Of a stretch of DNA of 64,000 nt, positions 22,169 through 31,290 are shown one piece after another. The DNA is from CAZEIW01 sp964512305. Its GTDB lineage: Bacteria; Pseudomonadota; Gammaproteobacteria; Burkholderiales; Burkholderiaceae_F. A model generated the notes under the pieces. The model saw nothing but the letters and a program-made list of their open reading frames with translations, was not told where the DNA came from and did not search any database. Location of the stretch: the NCBI GenBank assembly GCA_964512305.1, contig CAZEIW010000026.1, positions 1 to 64,000 of the forward strand. Reading direction: 5' to 3'. Each line of letters starts with the position of its first letter. Within the stretch, counting starts at the first letter, position 1. The translations under genes and the position numbers were made by a program.

Positions 22169-24404
22169 ATCCTCGAATTCCAGGCAATCGCGGAAACGTC
22201 GCGCGCCGCGCGCGGCGGTCTTTCTCGCGGCATCTTCGATCGCATTGTTTGCCGCCTACGGACCCGCCCGCGCCCAGACCGTGGCGGCGGCGCCGCTGCC
22301 GTCCGACACGGTGACGATCGAGGCGCAGCGGCTTGCGCGCCAGTCGCTCTCGGGCGGCGTCAACGACTTCTCGACCGCGCCGCTCGCGCGGACGCCGCTG
22401 GCGGTCGACGTGCTGAGCGTCGAGGACCTGGTCGACCGCGGCGTCAACAGCCTGTCCTCGGCGATCCGCGGCGAAACCTCGGTCGGGGACGACTACAACA
22501 CCTTCGGCTACGTCGAGGGGCTGCAGATCCGCGGCTTCGTGCTCGACGAGGTGCTCAACTACCGCCGCGACGGCATGCCGGTGAGCAGCCACGTCCCGGT
22601 CGCCCTCGAGAACAAGGAGGCGATCGAGATCCTCAAGGGCCTGTCGGGCATCATCGCCGGCAGCAGCGCGCCGGGCGGACTGGTCGACTACCGCCTCAAG
22701 CGGCCGACCGACAGCCCGCTGCGGGTGATCCGCGCCGAGATCTCGGAGCGCGGCTCGGCGCTCGTTCACGGCGACTTCGGCGGACGCGCCGGCGAAGGCG
22801 ACCGCCTCGGCTACCGGATCAACGTCGCCGCCGAGGAGCGCCGGCCGCCGATCGACAACGCATGGGCCAGGCGCGCGTTCGCAAGCGGCTATTTCGACTG
22901 GCGTGCGGCGCCCGACACGCTGCTCGAGCTCGAGTTCGAGCACCAGCGCGTGCGCCAGATCAGCGTGCCCGGCTACGGCCTGCTCGACACCGACGGCGAC
23001 GGCATCGCCGAGACGCTGCCGCCGCCGATCGATCCGCGCATCAACCTCAACGCGCAGCCGTGGACGCAGCCCTTCGAGAGCACCGCGACCACAGGCTCGG
23101 TGCGGATCGCGCAGCGCCTCGGGCCGGCGTGGGACGCCGCGCTGCGGCTCGGCATCCAGCGCAGCGTCGCCAACGACCGCATCGCGTTTCCCGACGGCTG
23201 CAGCAGCGGACCGAACTACGTCTACCCGGGCCTGTGCGGCAACTACGACATCGATATCTACGATTACATCAGCGACGGCGAGCGCCGCAACACGAACGAC
23301 GCGGACGCGCGGCTGCACGGCCGCTTCGTCACCGGACCGGTCGACCACGAGCCCACGTTCGGCCTGCGCGTCACGCGCTACGACGAGCGCTACCCGCCGT
23401 TCCAGGCCTACAACTTCGCCGGTACCGTCAACGTCTTCGCGCCCGTCGCGCTGCCGCCCAACGCGGCCATGACGAATCCCAATGTGCGCGTCGACCTCCA
23501 CATCGACGAGCTGTCCGCCACCGACGTGCTGCGGTTCGCGCAGCGGTGGTCGGTCTGGCTCGGTGCGCGCCTGACGCGGCTGGACCAGTCGAGCGCGCTC
23601 ACGCAGCCCGACGCCAGCGGCGGCCTCGAGGACGTGGCGCTCGCGCAGCACTTCTTCACGCCGTTCGGCGCGGTCGGCTACGAGCCGTGGGCCGACGGCT
23701 TCGTCTACCTGTCGGGCGGCAGCGGCGTCGAGACGGCCACGGTGCCCAATCGACCCGATCTCTTCGTCAACCCGGGCCGGGCGCTGCCGGCGCTGCGCAG
23801 CCGGCAGGTCGAGCTCGGCTTCAAGCAGACACGGGCCGGCGTGATGGCGTTCAATGCAGCGCTGTTCCAGATCGAGAAGCCGTTCCCGGACGACATCCCG
23901 CAGCCCGGCGGCCTGGCGCTGCGCGTCGCGGGCGCGCGCGTGCAGCGCCATCGCGGACTGGAGCTCGACCAGGACTGGATCGCGCTGCCGAACCTGCGGC
24001 TGAAGGCCGCCATGACGCTGCTGCAGGCCGAAACGACGCAGGCCGTCAACGGCGCCTATGTCGGCCGGGCGACCGTCAACGTTCCGCACGTGTCCGCGAC
24101 GCTGCGCGATACCTGGGACCCGCCGGGACTGCCCGGACTGGCCTGGAGCAACCAGCTCGTATTCTCCGGCCACAAGCCCGTGCTGCCGGACGCCTCGGTC
24201 GATCTGCCCGCCTACTGGCAGTGGGACACCGCGCTGCGCTACCGCGTGCAGGGGCCCGGCTCGGCATGGACCTGGCGTGCCGGCATCGACAACGTGACCG
24301 ACCGCCGCTACTGGCGCGAGGCGCCGACGGCGCCGTGGGGCGCGACTTACCTGTTCCCCGCCATGGCCCGCACGGCACGCCTCGGGGTGGAGGTATCGTT
24401 CTAG
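22164..24404 (+). CDS. TonB-dependent outer-membrane receptor under TPP riboswitch control
   Basis: The 746-residue receptor has a signal peptide ending in ARAQ near residue 38, a plug domain (about 75-200; SVEDLVDRGVNSL, GLQIRGFVLDE, KEAIEILKGLSGI and the GSSAPGGLVDYRLKRP region) and a 22-strand-type barrel ending in the aromatic residue of GVEVSF. Its overall pattern is that of siderophore-type receptors. However, a TPP riboswitch and a sequestering hairpin precede the gene, and a PnuC channel and kinase lie upstream, so the ligand is more likely thiamine or a precursor than an iron chelate. The ATG at 22164 follows GGAGG by four bases. No TonB box was identified with certainty. Confidence 0.9.
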   Translation: MASSNSRQSRKRRAPRAAVFLAASSIALFAAYGPARAQTVAAAPLPSDTVTIEAQRLARQSLSGGVNDFSTAPLARTPLAVDVLSVEDLVDRGVNSLSSAIRGETSVGDDYNTFGYVEGLQIRGFVLDEVLNYRRDGMPVSSHVPVALENKEAIEILKGLSGIIAGSSAPGGLVDYRLKRPTDSPLRVIRAEISERGSALVHGDFGGRAGEGDRLGYRINVAAEERRPPIDNAWARRAFASGYFDWRAAPDTLLELEFEHQRVRQISVPGYGLLDTDGDGIAETLPPPIDPRINLNAQPWTQPFESTATTGSVRIAQRLGPAWDAALRLGIQRSVANDRIAFPDGCSSGPNYVYPGLCGNYDIDIYDYISDGERRNTNDADARLHGRFVTGPVDHEPTFGLRVTRYDERYPPFQAYNFAGTVNVFAPVALPPNAAMTNPNVRVDLHIDELSATDVLRFAQRWSVWLGARLTRLDQSSALTQPDASGGLEDVALAQHFFTPFGAVGYEPWADGFVYLSGGSGVETATVPNRPDLFVNPGRALPALRSRQVELGFKQTRAGVMAFNAALFQIEKPFPDDIPQPGGLALRVAGARVQRHRGLELDQDWIALPNLRLKAAMTLLQAETTQAVNGAYVGRATVNVPHVSATLRDTWDPPGLPGLAWSNQLVFSGHKPVLPDASVDLPAYWQWDTALRYRVQGPGSAWTWRAGIDNVTDRRYWREAPTAPWGATYLFPAMARTARLGVEVSF

Positions 24405-24565
24405 CGGCGGTCGTCGCGTGCCGAACGGATCGCTTGTACTCTCGAGTGCGTATCGCGCTCGGATAAGCGCCCGCCATGACGATCGGGAGACTGGCGTCCC
24501 GGGAGTCGATCGCCAGCGGCGCATCCCTGTTGGCTTTGAAACGCATCCGTGACAAGGAGACGATC

Positions 24566-25477
24566 ATGACCAAGCAAGTCGTAGCGGTGATCGGTGGGAC
24601 GGGTCTGCAGGGTGGTGGCGTCGTGGACGCGCTCCTGGGCGCGGGCAAGTTTGCGGTGCGTGTTGCCAGCCGCAATCCCACCAGTGACGCTTCGCGGGCG
24701 TTGGTGACGCGCGGCGTCGAGGTGGTCAAGGCCGATCTGCTCGACCCGGGCAGCCTCCGTTCCGCTCTCGAGGGGGCGCACGGAGCGTTCGTCGTGACCA
24801 ACTTCTGGGATCCCGCGCAGATGCCGCGCGAGACCGAGATCGGGACGGAGGCCGTGCGAGCCGCGCGCGCCGCCGGGGTCAAGCACCTCGTCTGGTCGAC
24901 GCTGCCGGACTCGGAAAAGCTGACCGGGGGGCGCCTCAAGGTCGTGCATTTCTCCGGAAAGGCCCGCGTCGACGCGGCGGTCAAGGCGGCCGGATTCGCG
25001 CGCCACACGTTCGTGATGGCGCCCATGTACTTCCAGAACTTCCTCGGCATGATGGCGCCGCAGCCCCTGCCAAACGGCGGCCGCGGCTGGGCGGTGCCGA
25101 TCGATCCGGCGGCGCGCGTGATGCACGCCGGCGACGCCACAGAGGTCGGTCGCGCCGTCGCGGCCGCCTTCGCGGCCGGCGACCAGCTACCCGACGGCAG
25201 CTGCCTGGGCGTGTGCGGCGGCGTCTACTCTTTCAACGACTTCGTCGGCACGCTGAACGCCCAGGGGCACAAGCTGCAGGTGCTGCAAGTGCCCGCGGCC
25301 GTGTACGACGGCTTCTACCCCGGTGCCCACGAGATCCGCGAGATGTTCCAGTACTTCGCGGAGCACACATACTTCGGCCCGGAGCACGAAAAGCACATCG
25401 CCGCGGCGAACGCCCTCGTCCCCCGCGGATTCACGAACTTCGCCGACTGGGCTCGTGTGCACATGAAGGCGGTCTGA
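24566..25477 (+). CDS. NmrA-like NAD(P)-binding protein
   Basis: The 303-residue protein is an atypical short-chain dehydrogenase of the NmrA type; these bind NADP(H) and act as redox sensors or reductases rather than classical dehydrogenases. It begins MTKQVVAVIGGTGLQGG, containing the GGTGxxG dinucleotide-binding loop (10-16), and continues with ASRNPTSDAS, the ribose-phosphate-binding region. HLVWSTLPDSEKLTGG corresponds to the central segment of NmrA-like proteins. AAGGAG at 24554-24559 decides the ATG at 24566. No operon partner is visible; the substrate is unknown. Confidence 0.88.
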   Translation: MTKQVVAVIGGTGLQGGGVVDALLGAGKFAVRVASRNPTSDASRALVTRGVEVVKADLLDPGSLRSALEGAHGAFVVTNFWDPAQMPRETEIGTEAVRAARAAGVKHLVWSTLPDSEKLTGGRLKVVHFSGKARVDAAVKAAGFARHTFVMAPMYFQNFLGMMAPQPLPNGGRGWAVPIDPAARVMHAGDATEVGRAVAAAFAAGDQLPDGSCLGVCGGVYSFNDFVGTLNAQGHKLQVLQVPAAVYDGFYPGAHEIREMFQYFAEHTYFGPEHEKHIAAANALVPRGFTNFADWARVHMKAV

Positions 25478-25512
25478 TGTGCGGCGTCCCAGGCATGAGC
25501 TGATTGCGAAAG

Positions 25513-26415
25513 CTATGGTATTTGCTTCAGAGCCTCCTCCGTAGACGGAAGAAGTCGGGCAATCTTGTCGTCACCATTGAGCTTTCCGGCGATATAGAGC
25601 CGCGAAAGGAAGGCGTTGAGATTGTGGACGCGCGCCAAGCCCGCTTGCGAGGCGTAGGCATCGCGCCATGTGGGAAGCGGCGCGGGCGAACTGATGCGCG
25701 AAATCCACGCCGCCCATTCCTCTTGGCTCACGAGGCCGCGCTCGGCAATCGCGAGCACAGCGCGCGCGATACGCTCCGGTTCTCCATAAATGTAAAAATG
25801 CTCTGCCGGTGCAATCTGCGTCTCCAAAGCGCTGAGAATCTGGTGCATCTCGCCGGCTCCAAAGGCAGGGTTGAGCCCGAGTTGAAGCAAATAATCTGCG
25901 CCATGGGCCACGCCATGGCGCCAGCCGGCGTGCTCATCGAAGCCGCGATAGTCTTTAACGGCGGCGAAATAGGCGATGGCGGCGGCGAGCAAGTGCGTGC
26001 GCTCTTCTGGCGAAAGAAACGACTTGATTCGATCGGCGCGTGCGATTTCCGAGAGAGCCAGCGCGGCAAACGGCCGGCGCACGCCGGTCGGGTCCGCGGC
26101 CGTCAGACGCGGCAATAGCTCTTCTTCGATCGCGCGCATGGTTTCATCGCTCAGCTGTCGCGCACGCAAGAAATGTGACAAGCCTTCAAAGGCTATGTCA
26201 TCCCGCAGTTTCGGATCGGGGTCTTCGAGACAGGCAAGGAGGGTGCGAGCAAAGTCATTGCGCTTGGCCTCGTCGGGAATTTCAAAACTGGCGTTCGGCA
26301 AGGCCTCCAAACTTTGACGCGAATAACTCTCTGGCGGGCAGGGCGATGCATCGACCCCGCAAATTCCGCTCATGCAGAGAACCAAGGCAAAATATCTCAG
26401 GCGACGCATGTACAT
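25513..26415 (-). CDS. DUF2785 secreted protein, atypical base composition
   Basis: The 300-residue protein has a signal peptide (1 to about 23, MSGICGVDAS) and a helical body with the DUF2785 features DYRGFDEHAGWRHGVAHGADYL (about 156-177) and EPERIARAVLAI. The Cys pair in ASPCPPES and LLACLED could form a disulfide. The domain has no assigned function that I know. The DNA is visibly more AT-rich than its surroundings and uses codons such as AAA, TTT and GCA more freely, suggesting recent acquisition. It lies between the NmrA-like gene and a peroxiredoxin gene, without an obvious promoter. No mobile-element remnants were seen at its borders. Confidence 0.8.
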   Translation of the reverse strand: MYMRRLRYFALVLCMSGICGVDASPCPPESYSRQSLEALPNASFEIPDEAKRNDFARTLLACLEDPDPKLRDDIAFEGLSHFLRARQLSDETMRAIEEELLPRLTAADPTGVRRPFAALALSEIARADRIKSFLSPEERTHLLAAAIAYFAAVKDYRGFDEHAGWRHGVAHGADYLLQLGLNPAFGAGEMHQILSALETQIAPAEHFYIYGEPERIARAVLAIAERGLVSQEEWAAWISRISSPAPLPTWRDAYASQAGLARVHNLNAFLSRLYIAGKLNGDDKIARLLPSTEEALKQIP

Positions 26416-26538
26416 CGCGATGTGCGACTCCAGATTGCTAATGATCGTGGCCCGCCGGCGGAACGCGCGGGCGGGGGCAGTGCTCTCAGGCCGGGCGCGG
26501 CGCGCGGCCGGTGAGTGGCCCGGCCGTCTACGCCCTTC

Positions 26539-27084
26539 TTACTTCTTCTCGGCCGCCCACTTCCTGACCGCGGCCAGCGTGTTCTCGACGTGCTTCTCCG
26601 GATCGAGGTTGGTGTACTCGTAGAGGATCTTGCCGTCGGGCGCGATCACGTACGACGTGCGGTTCGCGTACTGCGGCTTGACCGCCAGCACCGAGTCGTA
26701 CGACTTCATGATCGCCTGGTCGGTGTCCGCCGCCACCGGAAACCTGCTCCGGCATTCGCTGACGGAGAACCGGTCCAGCGTCTCGATGTCGTCGTGGGAA
26801 ACGCCGATCACCGTCGCGCCCAGCTCCTTGTAGCGGTCGACCGCGTCGGCGAACTCGTGCGCCTCGATCGTGCAACCCTTGGTGAAGGCCGCCGGATAGA
26901 AGTACAGCACGACGGGACCGTTCTTGAGTGCGTCGTGCAGCGAGTAGGTGAAGACCTTTCCGCCCAACGACGCCTGCGCCGTGAAGTCGGGTGCCATGGT
27001 GCCGACCGGCAGCGCGGCGAACGACGGCGAAGCAAGGAGCGCCGACGCAAGGACCCAGCCGGCGCGGTTCAGGTTCTTCGTCAT
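26539..27084 (-). CDS. exported AhpC/TSA-type peroxiredoxin
   Basis: The 181-residue protein reduces peroxides; a signal peptide (1 to about 23, SPSFA) places it in the periplasm. The thioredoxin-fold active site is AAFTKGCT with peroxidatic C71 and T68 in the PxxxTxxC arrangement. A second Cys at 111 (SVSECRSRF) is the candidate resolving residue. Two Met codons compete for the start: AAGGAGG directly abuts the first (27090) and lies six bases before the second (27084), so the second is chosen. It stands alone, divergent from the Pal-like gene. Confidence 0.9.
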   Translation of the reverse strand: MTKNLNRAGWVLASALLASPSFAALPVGTMAPDFTAQASLGGKVFTYSLHDALKNGPVVLYFYPAAFTKGCTIEAHEFADAVDRYKELGATVIGVSHDDIETLDRFSVSECRSRFPVAADTDQAIMKSYDSVLAVKPQYANRTSYVIAPDGKILYEYTNLDPEKHVENTLAAVRKWAAEKK

Positions 27085-27323
27085 GTCCATCCTCCTTGCA
27101 GCTCGTGGGTTCCGAGCGGTTGCGACGCGGCCTCTGCGGCCCATTTTCGGTCGGGCACGCGCGCTTGCCAATCGGGATCGCGCGCAGGCGTCATCGCGCC
27201 CTTTGTGTCCGCGCGCGCAGCTTTAACGCCTGCCTAACCGTCGATTCACGCCGGCATAACCGATAGCGCCTAGCTTGGCGCCTTCGGAATCCGCGTGTCC
27301 ACGACAACGGAAGGGAGAACGAA

Positions 27324-27944
27324 GTGAATCGAATCGAAAACACAGACGCGGCCGCCGGACGGGCCGCAACGGGGACGCGCGGTTTCGTGCGCTCGCTGCT
27401 CAAGCTTGCCGCGCCATGCGGCCTCATCGGCATAATGGCCGCCTGCTCCAGCGTTGCACTCCCGAACAAGCCGGCGCCGATCGTCGAGGCGCCCGCGCCG
27501 GCAGCGCCGGTCAAGCCCGCGGCCGCTGCGGCAACCTCCTCGCGGGGCGTCACCACGGTCGATATGTCGCGCGGACAGGCGCTGGCGGCGGCACAGAACC
27601 TCAGTCGCGAGCCGGCCGACCGCAGCGTGTTCTTCGACTTCGACAAGTCGATGATCAAGACCGCGTACGACTCGGTGGTCGAAGACAACGCCCGCTTCCT
27701 CGCCAGCCATCCGTCGTTGCGGGTCGTGGTGCAGGGGAATACCGATGAGCGCGGCAGCGCCGAGTACAACCTGGCGCTGGGCCAGGCGCGCGCGGACAGC
27801 GTAGCCAAGGAGATGGAACTGGTGGGCGTGCGCGCGATCCAGGTGTCGACCGTCAGCTTCGGTGCCGAGAAGCCGAAAGCGACTGGCCACGACGAGTCGG
27901 CCTGGTCCGAAAACCGCCGGGCCGACATCGTCTACGGCGGGTGA
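27324..27944 (+). CDS. OmpA/Pal-family peptidoglycan-associated lipoprotein
   Basis: The 206-residue protein is an outer-membrane lipoprotein that binds peptidoglycan. The signal peptide ends in IMAAC with C41 as lipidation site, an Ala/Pro linker follows, and the OmpA domain (about 98-206) contains VFFDFDKS, GNTDERGSAEYNLALGQARA and ENRRADIVY. These include the Asp and Arg that hold meso-diaminopimelate. It is Pal-like but lies away from any tol genes, so a second copy elsewhere is likely. GGGAG precedes the ATG. Its TGA overlaps the GTG of the following gene. Confidence 0.9.
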   Translation: MNRIENTDAAAGRAATGTRGFVRSLLKLAAPCGLIGIMAACSSVALPNKPAPIVEAPAPAAPVKPAAAAATSSRGVTTVDMSRGQALAAAQNLSREPADRSVFFDFDKSMIKTAYDSVVEDNARFLASHPSLRVVVQGNTDERGSAEYNLALGQARADSVAKEMELVGVRAIQVSTVSFGAEKPKATGHDESAWSENRRADIVYGG

Positions 27945-28606
27945 TCGCGAAACAACGGGCGCCTGCGGTGCGGAAGCTTCGACTCGCGATCCTGCTGTTC
28001 GGCACCGCCGTGCTTGCGTTCGCAGGAACGGCCGGTGCCGCGACGCGGAGGTTCTCGGCCGGCCCCGCGGCCGGCGAAGCCATGCTCGCTCCGCCAGGCC
28101 ATGCCGATCGGGCGCGTCGCAACGCCATGGCACTGCTGCGCGACGCAGCCGCCGGCCTCGATCAGGCGGCGCTGCAGCGTGATTTCGCAAGCAACGCCAG
28201 CGTGCTGCGGTTGTTGCAGCGCGCGCACGACGATCTCGCCGCCGCAGGGAGGACCTTGTGCTGCGCCGAGCGCACGCAGGCGATCGGGCTCGCGGCCGGC
28301 ATCGACTATGCGATCGCGCGCGGCTCGGCGCAACTCGGAACGCTGGTCTCGAACGGACCCGACCGCTTCGGCCCGCTGCCCCCCAGCCGGAACGAGCTTG
28401 CCGTGCTGGCCAAGGAGGGGCAGCAACTGGTGCACGATTCCCTTCCGGCGTTGCGCGCGCCCGACACCGACGACATCGCCTGGCTTCGAGGCGAGACTGG
28501 ACCGGTGTCCGGGCGGGGCGTGGATCCGTGGGCGCCAGCGGGCGAGCCACCGGCGAGCCTGCCCGGCGACTCGCGCGCGTGGCCGCAGCTCGCGCGCCGG
28601 TTCTGA
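27941..28606 (+). CDS. hypothetical exported protein, co-transcribed with the Pal-like gene
   Basis: I do not recognise this 221-residue protein. A Sec signal peptide (KLRLAILLFGTAVLAFAGTAGA) is followed by a mostly helical body with a CC pair (TLCCAERT, about 106-107) and a Gly/Pro-rich C-terminus. I chose GTG 27941 because it forms a GTGA overlap with the Pal-like gene; another GTG at 27968 sits immediately before the signal peptide and is equally possible. The overlap suggests a joint envelope role, but nothing more can be said. Confidence 0.7.
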   Translation: MIAKQRAPAVRKLRLAILLFGTAVLAFAGTAGAATRRFSAGPAAGEAMLAPPGHADRARRNAMALLRDAAAGLDQAALQRDFASNASVLRLLQRAHDDLAAAGRTLCCAERTQAIGLAAGIDYAIARGSAQLGTLVSNGPDRFGPLPPSRNELAVLAKEGQQLVHDSLPALRAPDTDDIAWLRGETGPVSGRGVDPWAPAGEPPASLPGDSRAWPQLARRF

Positions 28607-28614
28607 TCTCCACG

Positions 28615-28636
28615 GCGGGGCGTCGAGGCGCCCCGC
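28615..28636 (+). terminator. GC-rich hairpin, probable bidirectional terminator
   Basis: GCGGGGCG pairs with CGCCCCGC around a six-base loop, followed by TCGTTTGG. It lies exactly between the convergent hypothetical gene and rpiA. The T-run is weak, so termination may be partial. Confidence 0.5.
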
Positions 28637-28645
28637 TCGTTTGGC

Positions 28646-29332
28646 TTACCTTGGCGCTGCGCGCTCGAACTCGACCACGCCCTGGTCCGTGCCGAGCAGC
28701 AGCACGTCCGCGCCGCGCGCCGCGAAGAGCCCCACCGTCACCACGCCCACGATCCGCCCGATGGTTCGCTCGAGCTCGACCGGCGCCGTGATCTTCAGTC
28801 CGTGGACGTCCAGGATCTGGTTGCCGTTGTCGGTGACGAAGCCTTCCCGCAGGCGCGGCGCGCCGCCCAGGCGCGCGAGCTCGCGCGCCACATAGGCGCG
28901 CGCCATCGGGATCACCTCGACCGGGAGCGGGAAGCGGCCGAGCACCTCCACCCGCTTGCTGCCGTCGGCGATGCAGATGAAGGTTCGCGCCACCGCGGCG
29001 ACGATCTTCTCGCGCGTGAGGGCGCCGCCGCCGCCCTTGATCATCGCGAGCGAAGCGTCGATCTCGTCGGCGCCGTCGACATAGATCGGCATGGTCTCGA
29101 CCTCGTTCAGGTCGATCACCTTGAGACCGCGCGAACGCAGCCGCGCCGCGCTGCGCTCGGAGCTCGCGACCGTCGCCGCGACCTGGCCGGCATGCCCGGC
29201 CAGCTCGTCGATGAAGAGGTCCGCGGTCGAACCGGTGCCGACGCCGATGACGGACGGCGTACCGAAGAACGGCGCCACCCGCTGCACCGCCGCAAGCGCC
29301 ACCGCGCGTTTCAACTCGTCCTGCGACGCCAT
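28646..29332 (-). CDS. rpiA: ribose-5-phosphate isomerase A
   Basis: The 228-residue enzyme interconverts ribose 5-phosphate and ribulose 5-phosphate in the pentose phosphate pathway. Diagnostic stretches are VIGVGTGSTADLFID (phosphate-binding loop), YVDGADEID with the catalytic Asp pair, IKGGGGALTREKI, and DNGNQILD. Length and start (MASQDELKRAVALAAV) match the family. It is monocistronic, between convergent and divergent neighbours. Confidence 0.97.
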   Translation of the reverse strand: MASQDELKRAVALAAVQRVAPFFGTPSVIGVGTGSTADLFIDELAGHAGQVAATVASSERSAARLRSRGLKVIDLNEVETMPIYVDGADEIDASLAMIKGGGGALTREKIVAAVARTFICIADGSKRVEVLGRFPLPVEVIPMARAYVARELARLGGAPRLREGFVTDNGNQILDVHGLKITAPVELERTIGRIVGVVTVGLFAARGADVLLLGTDQGVVEFERAAPR

Positions 29333-29384
29333 TGTCCGCCCCCTCCCCCTAGGAACCTGCGCTTCAAACCGGCATCATAAGGTC

Positions 29385-29978
29385 ATGTGGTTATTGCGCC
29401 TGAGGCACTGGGCCGCCTCGCTGTTCATCGGCGCGGCCGCGCTCGTCTACCTGGTCGAAGAGTGGCTGTGGGACGCGCTCAAGCGGGCTATGGGGCTGCT
29501 CGGGCGGGCGCCGGGGCTCAAGCAGCTGGAACGCTGGGTGGCCGGCCTGCCGCCGGCCGGCGCTGCGTTCTTCTTCGTGCTGCCGGCTTCGCTCGCGCTG
29601 CCGGTCAAGCTGATCGCGCTGAAGTGGATCGCCACCGGGCGCATCGTCGCGGGCACCGCGGTGATCATCGCCGCCAAGATTCTGGCGACCGCGCTCTTCG
29701 CGCGGATCTACGTGCTGACGCAGCCGGCGCTGATGCGGGTGCGCTGGTTCGTCGCGCTGCACGCCGGGGTGCTGCGCTGGCGCGTCTGGGCATACGCCCA
29801 GATCGAGTCCCACCCCGCCTGGCGCGCGATCCGGCGCCGGATCCTGCAATGGCGAGCCTCGGTCGAGGCCGCGAAGGGGCGGCGCGGGCGCTGGTCCCGG
29901 CGCTGGCGCGCGGTGCAGCGGCTGGATCGCATCCGGCGGGCCCGCGCCGCGGGCGCATGGAGCGCGGGCACCCGGTAG
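29385..29978 (+). CDS. hypothetical membrane protein
   Basis: The 197-residue protein has a hydrophobic segment near the N-terminus (HWAASLFIGAAALVYLVEEW) and two further membrane helices at about 58-80 and 85-110. The C-terminal half is very rich in Arg and Trp and should lie in the cytoplasm. I chose the ATG at 29385 because it starts the first hydrophobic segment; the Shine-Dalgarno is weak. Similar small proteins are frequent in betaproteobacteria, with no function known to me. It is divergent from rpiA. Confidence 0.72.
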   Translation: MWLLRLRHWAASLFIGAAALVYLVEEWLWDALKRAMGLLGRAPGLKQLERWVAGLPPAGAAFFFVLPASLALPVKLIALKWIATGRIVAGTAVIIAAKILATALFARIYVLTQPALMRVRWFVALHAGVLRWRVWAYAQIESHPAWRAIRRRILQWRASVEAAKGRRGRWSRRWRAVQRLDRIRRARAAGAWSAGTR

Positions 29979-30046
29979 AAACCCTGCGCACGGATCAGGC
30001 AGGGCGGGGGCAGGGTCGGCCTCGAAGCATTAAGATAATCGCCGCG

Positions 30047-31096
30047 ATGGCTACACCGCCGACCCGCTACACAGCAGAGCTCACTGACCCCGTCTGCGGC
30101 ATGCCCGTGACCGCGGCGTCGCCCCATTGCTACGTGCATGGCGGCGCGCTGTACTGCTTTTGCAGCACCGAATGCTGCGCCCGGTTCGCCGCGGATCCAC
30201 CCAAGTACGTCCGGTTCGGCCGGTCGGCGGGAGCGCCGCCGGCGCGGACGAACGAGGACGCGCCGACGCTGCCGATGGGCATGAGTCTGCCCGAGACACC
30301 CACGCCGCCGCAGGCGGGGGCATTGCCCGAAGTAACGGTCCTGGTAACGCTGTTGCCTGAGGTAACGGCGTCGCCCGAAGTGAGGGTCCCGCCGCAGGCC
30401 GCGAGCGGGGCAGACGCGGCCACCCGGCGAGACGCACCGACCCTCGCAGACGTGCCGACCCTGCCCGACCTCCCGACGTACACCCCCACGCTCCCAGACG
30501 TGCCAACCCCGCCGGAGGTTGGCGCTCGGGGGCGGCAGACCTCCGCGCAGGCCTGGCAGGGGGCAGCCAGGCCACGACCGTCGACGAACGGCATGCACCA
30601 CGCCCAGGCGCCGGCGGGCGGCGGCGGCCCTGCCGCCAACGCGATCAGAACCGCGCCGGGAAGCCCGGCCGCTTCACGCGCCGATGCGTCGGGAACGCTG
30701 GGTCTGCAACCCGAAACGATGACGCCGGCGTCGGCGCTGAGGTCGCTGATGTCGCCGCTGTTCTCCTGGCTCGAGGCGCGCTATGCGGCGAAGACGAGCC
30801 GCGAGATGGTCAGACTGTACCGGCAGGTGTCCGGGCGCAACCCGGGACTCTCCGGCCGCCCGCTGTACCGGGAGGTCGTGATTGCCCGTACCGGCTGGGA
30901 CATCGCCACGGCCGACGCCCTGCTGGATCATGCGCAGGACAGCTTCGCCAGCTGGCCGGCGGAAACCGAGCTGGCGTTCCGCGACGTCGTGCACTACCTT
31001 GCAGTGTCGGATTTCCTCGCTTCGCACGTCGGGTCGCACTGGGTTCGCGCGAACATGGGCCGCGTCGTCTCCTCGTACGTGCCGCACGATCTCTAG
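30047..31096 (+). CDS. YHS/TRASH-type metal-binding protein with Thr/Pro repeat linker
   Basis: The 349-residue protein has an N-terminal YHS-type domain (DPVCGMPV at 14-21, then Cys at 28, 37, 39, 43 and 44, and FAADPPKYV). Such domains bind heavy metals such as copper in metal sensors and ATPases. A long linker (about 70-165) carries repeated Pro-Thr-Leu units like DAPTL, DVPTLPDLPT and DVPTPPEV. A distinct C-terminal domain (about 235-349) contains SREMVRLYRQVSGRNPGLSG and FASWPAETELAFRDVVHYL and is unknown to me. No transporter or sensor is fused, and no metal gene is adjacent. The ATG at 30047 starts directly at the domain. Confidence 0.72.
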   Translation: MATPPTRYTAELTDPVCGMPVTAASPHCYVHGGALYCFCSTECCARFAADPPKYVRFGRSAGAPPARTNEDAPTLPMGMSLPETPTPPQAGALPEVTVLVTLLPEVTASPEVRVPPQAASGADAATRRDAPTLADVPTLPDLPTYTPTLPDVPTPPEVGARGRQTSAQAWQGAARPRPSTNGMHHAQAPAGGGGPAANAIRTAPGSPAASRADASGTLGLQPETMTPASALRSLMSPLFSWLEARYAAKTSREMVRLYRQVSGRNPGLSGRPLYREVVIARTGWDIATADALLDHAQDSFASWPAETELAFRDVVHYLAVSDFLASHVGSHWVRANMGRVVSSYVPHDL

Positions 31097-31290
31097 GCTC
31101 CGCGACCGGCCGCTGGCCGAGACCCGCATTCCCCTCCCTGATTCTCATTCGACGCTGCGGGTGTGAATACTCCGCAGCATGCCCTCCACTTTTCCGCGTT
31201 GTCCGGCGCCGCTTCGCGGGCACGATTGCGTGCGCACAACGCGTTCGAGATCGCGGGCAGGCCCGGCCTGGCCGCCATGACAGGGGAAGC

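Noticed and set aside
22164..24404. Siderophore receptor role for the TonB-dependent protein
   Set aside because: General similarity allows it, but the TPP riboswitch directly upstream makes thiamine-related transport more likely; iron control sites were not seen.
22062..24524. Minus-strand open reading frame opposite the TonB-dependent receptor
   Set aside because: It covers the riboswitch and receptor in antisense and has no recognisable domain.
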